From contig MU404160.1 of the NCBI GenBank assembly GCA_022695795.1, positions 1-64,000 of the forward strand: DNA of 64,000 nucleotides, given 5' to 3'. This stretch comes from Biscogniauxia marginata. Taxonomy: Eukaryota > Ascomycota > Sordariomycetes > Xylariales > Xylariaceae. The position numbers were made by a program, and so were the translations under genes. The notes under the pieces were generated by a model. That model saw nothing but the letters and a program-made list of their open reading frames with translations. It had not been told where the DNA came from and ran no database searches. Within the stretch, counting starts at the first letter, position 1. Each line of letters begins with the position of its first letter. This document shows, piece after piece, positions 43,090-53,396 of this stretch.

Positions 43090-43896
43090 ATGCAGGCAGA
43101 TCACCTTTCGCTTGTGATGTATCTCACCAAGCAGATTGTAACGCTAGATGCTCTCGTAAAGCAGACGGCCTCTCAGTTGGAGAAACTCGCACCGCTGGAG
43201 GTCTCGGTGAAACAGATAGCCTCCCGGTTGGAGAAGCTTGAAAACGACGTTGTGAGTCTAGTCTGGGGGGGCCGGGGCGCCGCTGTGGGGGATGGACACT
43301 AATCCAAAGGTGACCAGCAAGACAAAGTATCCATACCCTGTCCCGTTGATGGCTGCACCAGCACGTTTTCCAGCAAAGCACATCGCAACCGACATGTTCG
43401 AGACTGGATAGCTAAAAAGCCGGAAAACGACCCCCTGTGGGGAGCACACGACAGAGCAGCCGACAGCCTGAACTTGAAGGAGGGCCAGGTCGTAGATGGT
43501 GACAGGATTGACGACCCACAAACCGACCTACCTGTTCTGCGATCCGTCCCTGGTGCGCCAGCCAGCAGCGATCTCTTTCCAGGGTACAATCAAGACACCC
43601 AAAGTGTGCATGATATCTTCTCTCGGCTCCACTTCCCCACTCATGCGGAATTGGAGTTCGCGAACGCAGGCGGCCTTGGCAGCCCGTCGGCTCCTGGAGA
43701 CATGCAAGACATGCAGAATCTGGCCAACTGGGCCAATCGCATGGCTCTCGACTTCGACCTAGCCAATCTTGACCCCGAAGAGATCTCGAGACAGTCCCTA
43801 GAGGACTCTGACTTTGAGAGACTATGGTCCCAGATCCAGGGGGGTTTGGATGAACCTATGAGTTCGGGACTAGACGAGACAGAGCATGGGCTGTGA
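43090..43896 (+). CDS. Small coiled-coil protein with degenerate C2H2 zinc finger (246 aa)
   Basis: Exon 1 is 43090-43251 and exon 2 is 43318-43896. The 66-nt intron has GTGAGT...GACCAG ends in phase 0. The first 54 residues have heptad-like Leu/Val/Ile spacing with two similar units (TLDALVKQTASQLEKL and LEVSVKQIASRLEKL), which suggests a coiled coil. Right after the splice comes CPVDGC and, twelve residues on, HV: a C2H2 finger in which the second His position is Trp (RNRHVRDW). The rest is acidic, rich in Asp, Glu, Leu and Asn, which would suit a transcription-regulatory or adaptor role. I do not recognise the family. It ends 853 bp from the stop of the TPR-CHAT gene, tail to tail. Confidence 0.6.
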
Positions 43897-44748
43897 CTTT
43901 GTAGATGATCAAGGATCGGGAGGGAGGGGGTAAGGGGTCCTCTCTGAAATAATATGTAACATGAAAATGCACGGAGAGGCACTGGGTGATCTGTTCGTGG
44001 AGGGGGTAAGACCGATGTTGTATTCTTTGAAGCTTGTGCAGGTTGCCCGACCTTAGTAGGAGGTAGGTACCTAGGTAGGTACCTAGGTATTTACGTTCCT
44101 TTCGGATAAATAAATTTATATCCGACCAATAAATGGAATTGCAAACATGTTTGCTAGCTTCGGATTAGAGTTTACGCCAACCTTGCATAACCTTGGAACC
44201 CCTGTTGGATGACGAAAAGCACACCAAAAAGAAGGGATTGGGTGTTGTATTAGGCGTGGTCCTGAGAATCTAGTGTAGCTACCGCAACTTTGCATTTAAA
44301 CCCTTGATGCATTGACCACCCCCAGTACCTACTTTCCTTAGTGGGTTCCAAGGACTGTACATACATTAGGTACCTACCTACATACATTAAGGTATACATG
44401 GCAGCTACAAATTGTGATGTAATTAGGTACGCAACATGAAACCTCCATCTTCGAGTACACATCAAAAGCCAATAAATGACAACCTTTCTTTGGCTAGCAC
44501 CCTCGAATATCAACCGTAATGATCTGCGAAAGGAAAGGAAAAGAAAATAATTACCTGGTGACTACAGCTGCCTCGTTCCGTACACCATCCAAGCCGAGCT
44601 ATATTTGCCTCGAGGCTTGACCTTTTTGTCTAAGTCGCCATAATCCTTCTCTTCCTACGATGATTCTCCTGCTCTCCTGTTAAGCGAAGCTGCGTTGGCG
44701 CCAGGTAGTAGGGCTCGTGGTAGATCCTTGGGGTGGCGCGGGTCCAGG
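43897..44748. other. Convergent intergenic region
   Basis: 850 bp between two converging genes. It contains a near-perfect tandem of GTAGGTACCTAG (44060-44092) and a further TTAGGTACCTACCTACAT motif (44367-44385). No coding signal. Confidence 0.5.
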
Positions 44749-47529
44749 TTAGCTAAAGAAAATCAGCGCTCTGTGATAAAGAAGAAAATAACTCCAAAGA
44801 CAGGTGACATACGGCCCCATATGGATATAGGCCGCCCAGGCAAGTGGATTGTCCTCTCCGCAGACAGAACCTCCTCTGTCGACGGTCAGCTCCCGGATGC
44901 GTCTCGCAGCTAAGTGCACACCCCATGCAACAGATCGGTCGTCGGTTACTCCACTATGCCCAAGAGCCTTATAGAATTCCCTAGCAGCATCAACAGAGTA
45001 TTCATCATATACGTCCCACAATGACCCTATGATATGTCGGAAACCAGCCATCTGACAAGCGGTCATCAAATTTATCGACTCGTCGTGTAGACCCTCGGCA
45101 GAATTTGCCCCCGTAGAACAAGCTGAAAGATAGGCAAGAAACGGATGGCTGTCACGTCCTTCCATATTGATTAAGTCCTCGACCGTAAGGGGGCTTTCCT
45201 GCCAGTCCGTCAGGACTAACCGGCTTTTTGATGGATCAACAGGATCTGGCATGCTGTGACCAGCGAAATGGAAGACATCACAATGTCTAAGGCCATCTAT
45301 GACATCTCCTTTGCACGGATTCTCTAACTTCGTTTTTATGGCCGATGCCCGAGAGAGCTGCTCAACTACATTTATCTCATCTCTGGCCTTGTCTAAATGT
45401 GGACACCCAGGAGTTTTCTCCATCGAGACGAGTAAAATATCTTCTGGGACGACATGAAAACCAACTGGTTGCTTTTGCGCGTAGAGCAGCGCCTTTATCG
45501 ATGGGCTGTAAGACGACACCACTCTATCAAGCACCGTCTCCGATAACACGGAACGGTGGTACCCGGCTGCATGAAGAGGAAACAAGCTCAATAACCCCGT
45601 AGGTACCCACCACACGCGAGGCCATTTGTTGTCAGCCGGTGGTTCACGGAACCCAAGCTCTTCTAGGACGGGACTTGCCACTACATCCCAGAGCCATTCC
45701 AATATCAGTGATAACATATCTATTTTAGCTTGTATGGGCGATTTCAACGAACATTGAATCAATTTAAGGATCCCGGCCTTCTCCGCTATATCCTTGTGAT
45801 GAAGACTAGGAAGAGGTATCGATCTAATCGCGTCTAATTCCACTAGGAGCGCGTCACAGTGAACAGGACTGACATTTATCACAATGACAGGTCCGCCAGA
45901 TGCCGCTGTTTTTAGCTCATTTTCTGCAGGAGTAAGCAGAAAACCTCCAAGACTAGACTGTTGACACCTCCCATCAACAACCTTTTCGAGATGAACCGTG
46001 GCGGAGTGTTGCCTCGGCTCCAACGATTTGATTGCCATACCATCTTCTCCAGCCAAGCTTAGTAAAATAGAAGGCCTCGAGAATCCATGATTATTTTCAA
46101 ATCGTTCAATTCTCTCTACGCTTTCCGGGTGTTGCTTCTTTAAGGTTATTGGATCCGAACCGACGCCAAATCGCAGACTAGCAATAACTCCCCGGCCAAG
46201 CTCGAGAAGCTGGAGAGCTTGTACAGGTCCCTTTTCTCCGAGTAGAGCGGCAGACGCTGCCAGAGTGGCCAATCCGGCAAAGTCTTTTAGCATATGTTGC
46301 TGGTCTCGTTGCTTCAAGTTGTACGGACCGATTCTTGGAAGCATAAGGACCGCCTGGTTTAGAAGGGTGATGGACTCTTCCCATCTACGCAGGTTTAAAA
46401 GAATACGGGCTGCCTTATAAGCAGCCCTAACTCGTACGGCCGATGGACCATTGCTGCAACTCCAACTGGCCTCGTAGTATGACAAGCAATCTCTATAGTC
46501 CTTCTCCCTTTGGCACTCGCGGTTTTTTGTTGCTTGGGCTCGGTTGTATCTGCAATATAACATGTCTCCCAGGCTGCTTAGAGAGGCCGCTCCATTGGGG
46601 TGATTATCAGGCATTGCTTCCAAGGCTTCTTCAGTACGAAGAATGGCAAGTTGTAGGTCGTCGAGAGCTCCTGTTTGCTCATATTTCCAGGCTAGCATCA
46701 TCCCCAGGTTACTCAACCAGTTCGTTCTGTCGGGATGGTTTGCAGGTGTATACACAACTGCTTGTTCGACGACGAAGATTGCTAGCAATATATCCGCCGG
46801 ATTGCGTGTCTGTTTGTATCTCAAGGCTAAAATATTGCCAAGGCTGACAAGATAGGGTGCTCGGTTGGGTTGACTGCATCGTATTGCTATATTCACAGCT
46901 TCCTCGGCTAGAATAATTGCATGTTCGAGGTCCTGAAGACTGCTAGTCCTCTCATGCCTCCTCGCCAGCCAGTTTCCAAGACTGCTTAGTCGACTTGCCA
47001 GACAGGGGTTGTCGGGAGGCGTAGACTGCACGGCCTTTATAGCCTGAGATATCGCCCTTTGAAGGTCGTCCATCGCCCCAGTCCGCTCAAATCTTCTGCC
47101 GAGCCAGTTGCCTAGATTGTTAAGCCGTCCTGGCTGACTCGGGTGGTCATGAGGTGTCATATCTAGTGCTTCCTCAGTTCGAAGGATAGCTTCTTGGAGG
47201 AAACCTAGATCACCCGATCTCTCGTAGCTCCAGGCCAGAATATAACCCAAGTTATTCAACAGGCTTGCATTATGGGAATGACTACTGGGTATCATTGAGG
47301 TCGTTGTTTCAGATTCCATAACTCTTTTCCGTGTATCCCATACGAAACTTGTCTGCGTATACATCTCGGCTTGCATATTCGGAGATCGAGGCAATAATTC
47401 GGACGTTCGACCGGAAGGTCGAGTGGGCATTTTTCCTGCAGCATAGGGGTTCGCGCCTATAATGTCCTGCACGGGCACATCTTGAATTGTAGATGAGAGC
47501 TCGTCCAATCCTGTCGGGATGAGTTGCAT
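44749..47529 (-). CDS. TPR-CHAT caspase-like protein (906 aa)
   Basis: Exon 1 is 47529-44813 and exon 2 is 44752-44749. The 60-nt intron (GTATGT...CTTTAG) leaves one base and the stop in the last exon, so the protein ends WAAYIHMGP. Residues about 87-340 hold at least five TPR-like repeats of about 43 residues (pattern LxxLGxxLAxRYExTGxxxDLxxAI and TPxxHP). A helical linker follows. The C-terminal about 270 residues are a CHAT domain, a caspase/separase-clan protease. The expected catalytic dyad is present: His758 in FHFAGHSM and Cys804 in YLSACSTG, followed by MTACQMAGFRHIIGSLWDV. No signal peptide. CHAT proteases act in bacterial cell-death defence. A fungal death or signalling role is inferred. 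Confidence 0.93.
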   Translation of the reverse strand: MQLIPTGLDELSSTIQDVPVQDIIGANPYAAGKMPTRPSGRTSELLPRSPNMQAEMYTQTSFVWDTRKRVMESETTTSMIPSSHSHNASLLNNLGYILAWSYERSGDLGFLQEAILRTEEALDMTPHDHPSQPGRLNNLGNWLGRRFERTGAMDDLQRAISQAIKAVQSTPPDNPCLASRLSSLGNWLARRHERTSSLQDLEHAIILAEEAVNIAIRCSQPNRAPYLVSLGNILALRYKQTRNPADILLAIFVVEQAVVYTPANHPDRTNWLSNLGMMLAWKYEQTGALDDLQLAILRTEEALEAMPDNHPNGAASLSSLGDMLYCRYNRAQATKNRECQREKDYRDCLSYYEASWSCSNGPSAVRVRAAYKAARILLNLRRWEESITLLNQAVLMLPRIGPYNLKQRDQQHMLKDFAGLATLAASAALLGEKGPVQALQLLELGRGVIASLRFGVGSDPITLKKQHPESVERIERFENNHGFSRPSILLSLAGEDGMAIKSLEPRQHSATVHLEKVVDGRCQQSSLGGFLLTPAENELKTAASGGPVIVINVSPVHCDALLVELDAIRSIPLPSLHHKDIAEKAGILKLIQCSLKSPIQAKIDMLSLILEWLWDVVASPVLEELGFREPPADNKWPRVWWVPTGLLSLFPLHAAGYHRSVLSETVLDRVVSSYSPSIKALLYAQKQPVGFHVVPEDILLVSMEKTPGCPHLDKARDEINVVEQLSRASAIKTKLENPCKGDVIDGLRHCDVFHFAGHSMPDPVDPSKSRLVLTDWQESPLTVEDLINMEGRDSHPFLAYLSACSTGANSAEGLHDESINLMTACQMAGFRHIIGSLWDVYDEYSVDAAREFYKALGHSGVTDDRSVAWGVHLAARRIRELTVDRGGSVCGEDNPLAWAAYIHMGPYVTCLWSYFLLYHRALIFFS

Positions 47530-48656
47530 CGTTTTCCGCTTTATTGTCAGAAAGAAATCGGTAAATTGTAAGAGTTCGCCGCCGCCTGTAGAAGCTACTA
47601 TGCTATTCTTCTCATCCTAGCCCTTGACGCTCTATGATCTATCTATAATGTAAATTTCAATAATTCCCGTGTTTAAGCTTCGGCGACTACTGCTCTAGGG
47701 ATGATTGTTTGTATGGCTTTGGGCAGCGATATGGGGAGTCGGCATTCTGTGTATTACAATTGGTATCTAATGTGTTACCATCGCATCCATTTTGGATCTA
47801 TCATTGCCGCACTGGCAGTGCCTGGGGGGGGACACAAAGTCGCACCCAATTGGATGCCATCATTCCTTGGTGTCCATTGGCTACCATCAGTAATTCTCTT
47901 ACTTAGGTAGCCATTGGTGAGATAGATCTAGGTAGCTACATGCCTCCTGGTACATACAAACCTGCACCATCACCGGCATATTTAAGTATTTAACCTAACC
48001 GCACTTGAAGGTATCAAACATCCAATGAGATACCCAAGCTATCATTGTCGGCCTAATTTTCCCTTACCATCAGACTTTAGGTACTGCCGAACAGACCATT
48101 CAACCCCAAAAAATAATCACATTGTACAAACCGATATACCAATTGTCAAGACGGCGAACACATACTTCGACGCCTATCACGGGATACTAAGCTATCAAAA
48201 ATGGCACATTCCCCAGGCAACCCTCAGGTTATGGTATCTTACACCAATTGACTGTCCGACATGACATACAGAGAGCACACCAATAACGCTGCTTTCTATA
48301 CCAAGAAACGTACTTGAATTGTTAGCCAGCCGGATTGGGGGTTAGTTGATGTACTCCTCACGAAAGTCTCGGTCTAACAGATACTCCCCTCCCAGTTATT
48401 TGAACGAAATGAAGTTAATTTTTTTTTTCTTCTCTCCCTTTTACGATAGAGAAGAAGAAGAAATAAGGGGGGAGGACAAGACGTCAATACATCGACTTCA
48501 ACATTTGACATACCATCATCCCACCAGACAAGGTTATAAATAATTAAATCATTTATTTGACGAATTCCTCTCTGTCTTACCCAGGGGCTACTGAAACGGG
48601 CACATGCATCTCTGACAGGTAGGTCTAGAATAAAAATCATCAAATATCAATATTAG

Positions 48657-48680
48657 GTATATATATATATATATATATAT
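48657..48680. repeat. (AT)n microsatellite
   Basis: About 24 bp of uninterrupted AT dinucleotides. Confidence 0.85.
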
Positions 48681-48936
48681 TCGAAGATGAGGTGAGGTAC
48701 GATGAACCGGAATGTACGAAGATCATCAAGTCTCCCCCCACGCCCACCCCCCTTTCCCAGCAGCCCGCTTCTCATCAACTACCTACGCCGTGCCACCGTG
48801 CTATATAAATGAGATGAGGCACATACATAAAACACACACATCACCCACACCCCCCCCCAATCCCCCAACAAGATACAGTCTCCCCACGCAAGAGGCCATA
48901 CCAACATTATCAACAACCAATACCCCTCCCACCCAA

Positions 48937-48975
48937 AAAAGGAAAAAAAAAAAAAAAAAGAAGAAGAAGAAAAGG
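48937..48975. repeat. Poly-A / GAA simple repeat
   Basis: AAAAAAGG followed by A17 and a short run of AAG triplets. Confidence 0.8.
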
Positions 48976-49663
48976 AAACCTCCCTCCCCCCAGCTTGTTG
49001 CGACATCGTCAACGAAATAAAGCTAGCAAATCAGCACGATATATATACAGCATAGCAAACTGTTATAGTTTTTAAACATCCGAACCTGCAGTAATATAAT
49101 TGTTAACAAGGCATATACAATAATAGAGGCATGTATCATGTATCATTTCCACTCGCTAGCAAAAAATAATAGGGGTTGATTGCCCTCTGAGGTCTGTATC
49201 CGTTAATCACTTATTTATGTACCTAGGTAGGTAGGCATAGCCAAATAAGTTCCACCGTACCTCCTATCGGGCCCTATGTGCCTAGGTATCTAATGTAACG
49301 CTCCGTAACTTCATATCTCTTTGAAGAAACGAATCAGAGTACGAGTATTTGCAGCATATCCATCCACCTCGGTGCATGCGTGCAGTTTACTTCAATTAAA
49401 AAGGCTAAAGGTTAATTCAAATTTACGATTGCGTACGTTCGTTACCTGAGTTGCGGGTATTATACATGTATAAACCGACCACGAATTTTCTCATTTACCA
49501 CGTGTTTACATCCCGGATCTATAACCTTGGACCTGTCTAACCAATAACCAGCCCGATATCCAGCCTCCGTAGCCGTCATCTTCTGTGGCACTTGCTTGAG
49601 CTGCCCCCTTACTCATAAAATTCGACGAACATGATTACAATACTCGGGACACGAACTCTCAAT

Positions 49664-51003
49664 CTAGGCATCTGCTTTAGCAACTAGCTCTGGGATATCG
49701 TCGACCGTATTTCTTCCCTTGAGAATGTTGAAAACCGCCGTAAACAATGGGTAGTCCGACTCGAGATCGCGTCGCTTCAGGAACGAATTCACCTCCACAG
49801 CCGTGCTCGTTCCCTGTAGCTTCTGCCCGTTAAGCTCTGTCTGCTCAACTTCCTGGACAGATACACCCCTCTCAACGGCCATCTTGGCGCAGCGGAAGTT
49901 TCGGCCTCCGCTACAGCTGGTAATCAGATCTGCAACACCTGCGCTCTCCTCCGTAAAGGTGCCGGTCGATACCGTCTCCCCGAAAAACTCTTTGCCGAAC
50001 TTGACCATTTCCAGTAGACCAAGACGCATGACGGCAGCCTTAGCGTTGTCGCCCCAACCTTTACCGTCGACGAACCCAGCAGCTAAAGCAACAATGTTCT
50101 TGAGCGCACCACCGAGGGACACACCAGCAACATCAGAAACCATGCACACGTGGAAGTAAGGCCGGTGGAAGAGCGTTTTGAAAGTAGCATGGTCAAGGGG
50201 GGGATACTCAGGAGGCACGGGGGTCAATTTCGTCTTGCTGGTCCGACCACGAGCATCCTTGTGCTGCATATCTGCCAAGGGTGTTATACTCAACTCAGCA
50301 GCAGATTGTTGGGCCGTGGCGCGGTTTGGCGTAGACGAGCGCGGGGTAGCCACGCGGGAAGGGTTCCGGGAATTGTCCACAGGTGGCGGGTCATATGCAA
50401 TGGTAGTCTCAGACCACTTCTCAGCGGCAATCTCGGAGGCGATGTTAGCTCCCGAGAGTGCGCCGCAGTATATGCCTAGGTCGTCGCCAATCCATTCTGA
50501 GAACAGAGACACGCCCTCATCCGTGACATTGACACCTTTAATACAAGAGATACCACGAGCGAAGGGTACAATCTTGCCCTTGATCTGGCTGCAGATACGA
50601 TGGATGAACTGATGTGGGAGATTGAAGATGAGGATTGTCGAGTTGCTAACAGCCTCCTCGAGGGAGGGGTTTGCGACTAGGTTGGTGGGCAGTTTGACGT
50701 TGGGTAGGTATTTGATGTTCTCGTGGTGGTTGTTGATGACGGTTGTAAGTTTCTCAGCCTTGTCGTGATAGGTTACATCCTCTTCGTACACCCACATCTG
50801 GACCTGCTCTTCGAAGAGGTCAGGGTAGGCCTTGGTGTTTTCAGCAATGATCTTGGATATGGTGGAGCCCCTTGGTTGGTTTGAGGAGTTAGTTGACTTC
50901 AACACTAATCGTAGCCAAAGAAGTTAACCGCTTACCAGTTACCGGAGCCGATCACTGTCACCTTGTGCTTCTTGTCGTTGACATTTAAAAGTCCCGGCGC
51001 CAT
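49664..51003 (-). CDS. gpd1: Glycerol-3-phosphate dehydrogenase, NAD-dependent (424 aa)
   Basis: Reduces dihydroxyacetone phosphate to glycerol 3-phosphate with NADH in the cytosol. It serves glycerol synthesis under osmotic stress, lipid precursors and redox balance. Exon 1 is 51003-50936 and exon 2 is 50870-49664; the 65-nt intron interrupts the Trp of the GSGNWG nucleotide-binding motif. Family marks: [15 protein letters not shown] at the N-terminus, [47 protein letters not shown] with the catalytic Lys, and [12 protein letters not shown] Ser/Thr/Pro/Arg-rich insert of about 55 residues (from [20 protein letters not shown] to VPPEYPP) separates the two domains and could be phosphorylated. 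The gene lies head to head with the glycogen debranching enzyme. Confidence 0.96.
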
Positions 51004-53396
51004 GTTGCGGGGTGTTGCGTAGTACGTAAAGCTTCTTACGGGGTTTGAAAGGCGTAGCAACAACGGAAAGACTCGCGAGATAGGGCGCATATATAAACAG
51101 ACTGGAAACCCCGTGGGAATTCGGTGTTCGTGGCAAAAATGTCGGAACGCGAGAGAGACACGATGTGAGATGTGAGATGTGAGCCAAGGTAATCAAGAGG
51201 TAAAAGTAGTTTGGGACAACATTGGGAAGCTCGGTGCTTCTAAAAGAAAAGTCCACGAGACCCCTTGTGGCAGTTTCGCTCGTGTAAAGCTCAGAATGAC
51301 GCAGGTGGACTACTCACCGCCTTCCCCTTTGGCGTAGTACTAACCTTAGGTAATTGCTGTTGGATCCAACAATTGGTCTGCCGGCAGATCGGAGCAGGGG
51401 CCATCGGGTTTTCGACAGGCTGCAATATCCGACAGCTGAGTTCAGCCGAGGATCTCGCTGCCATGTGCTTGTACCTATGGACTGTCATCCATCTCCTAAA
51501 ACAGCACAGTGCTACCGAGGTAGCAAGCTGTGAGAGTAGGTCCCGTCTCATTTATAAATTCCGAAGATATTCGACATCCGAGGAATAGTGGAAAGAAGAA
51601 ATGAGAAAGATTCTTGTTCCATCTTTATTAATATCACTAACATAAGCTTCTGTTATCGTAGTAAGTTCTGGGATAAGTTAACTTGCCGTCGCCGTGCATC
51701 CTACCAAGAGTTGAAGTTGAATTTCAATTGGAGGAATGGCAAGCATGGGAATCCTGGTGAATTTATTACACTAGATCGGGTGGAATCTCCACTCTTTCAA
51801 TCAATCGATCTTGAATTATCGGAGCGGATCTTCCTCTTCCTCCGTGCCTTTCCTCTCGGATTTTCTTCGGCTACTTAAATCTATCACATCTGTTTTTCTT
51901 ATAAGTTCTTTTGTGCCTAACAAGTTAGCGACCTGGGGACCCCGCAGCCTAGAATCTCGATGCCTTTTGAGAAATTGGATCATTCCAGTCTTTTCCCCCT
52001 CCTTTCATATCGACCATTTATTCTTATGTTTAGGTACTATATCTATACCATACCTATCAGAGTTTCGTTGCGACCTGACCTACAAACTTAATCGTGTTGG
52101 TACAGCCTGTTGTCTACCTACCTAACTAGGTACTTTTGGTGCCAAGTTTCTAGAAGTACAGCCACAGATATGATAATATCCATCCACAAGAGCAGAAATC
52201 CATGGCACAGACAACTGGCAGCCATGTTTCGATTCGATTTTCAGACGAATCTCGATGTGACCAATATCACGACGTACTTACTCACCTTTTAATACACATT
52301 TGTCGACACTAACTACGGGCGGGCTAGGATTGATTTTCAGGAACGAGAAGCGGACACTACTTTAATTCTTCCACGTACTTTGTCTTAGTAGGTCTTGTAT
52401 GCACAGTTAGCGTACTTACCTACCTAACCTTAGGTACTTACACTAGGTAGGTACTCTATCAACCCCTCCCTTCTTTCCCCCTTTTACCTACCTAGGCAGC
52501 CAGGTAGGTAGGTACCTTAGGTAGGGATTAGCTTCGTAGGTACATATCCCTTTCCATCTACCTACTTGTACAAAAGATAGTAGGTAGCACCAACATCGCA
52601 GGCTCGCGTAACCTCCGTTTCTACCTAACTTCGATTACGTCACTAGGTAAGATTCCGCATGGATCTAGGCGCACCGCTCTGTGGTATGCCCCGCCTGCAG
52701 GAGGATGGGCTTTGCAGCTTCCACCATGCAAAGCATCTGCTACAATTGGTGCGAGCGATCGACGGAGGGGCAAGTGCTATATTCATCTCGCGATGCTATC
52801 GGTGCTGCTGCTTCCCCTACCATCGTTGGGTCCTCGCTGCCGCTCCTAGCGAAGCTACGCTGTTATCCTCATTGGCCTATTTTCCCTCCGAGACTTTCTC
52901 TCTCCTTCCCTCCTGCATCCTGCATTATCCGCATTGGCCTGACGAGCCTGCATGTCCATCGCCCGTAGACGGACGATAGCTTCTTCCTCTGCCAACCTAA
53001 CATACGTTAGGCCAGGGGCCAGCGCTTGTTCCTAGGTGCCTCAACTAGCGGCAGGCGTATCGTCGATTTCGCAGATGGTCTGATTGCCCGCTCGAATGCT
53101 TCATATAGCTCCCGCCTACCCTGGTTGATCATCGACGATCCGACTTCTTGTCCTTTATTTTCACAGCTCTGCTGCTGGTCGACACCCAAGTCAAGGACTT
53201 GGTCTCAGTTCTTCCCAGCCCAACCCTCAACCCTTTCGCTGTTTGTCTTGCACTGGATTTTACTTTCTTTCTCACTTTCCCATCCCTTCTCAGAAACAAG
53301 TGCGGCCAATCTGATTCGACGGTGTTGCGGTCACCCTGTCCTGATAGCCAGTCAGACCACATTGGGCATAACTGACAGCTGGGGATACGTGAAGCC
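51004..53396. promoter_or_regulatory. 2.4-kb divergent region between gpd1 and glycogen debranching enzyme
   Basis: Holds the promoters of both genes. It has the densest set of TACCTAGGTA/CCTTAGGTA-type motifs in the window (52110-52130 and especially 52417-52580), pyrimidine-rich stretches before the debranching enzyme ATG, and no supported coding sequence. The open frames at 52659-52979 and 53148-53375 show no domain and are probably leader or promoter DNA. Confidence 0.5.

Larger units (their letters stand above)
47530..49663. other. 2.1-kb intergenic region with simple repeats
   Basis: Promoter side of the TPR-CHAT gene and 3' side of the glycerol-3-phosphate dehydrogenase. It contains an (AT)n tract at about 48657-48680 and a poly-A/GAA tract at 48937-48975. 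A TACCTAGGTAGGTAGG motif lies at 49219-49233. No gene supported. Confidence 0.5.

Noticed and set aside
52417..52580. CRISPR-like array from recurring short repeats
   Set aside because: The repeats are irregular in spacing, partly overlapping and scattered genome-like; eukaryotic context.
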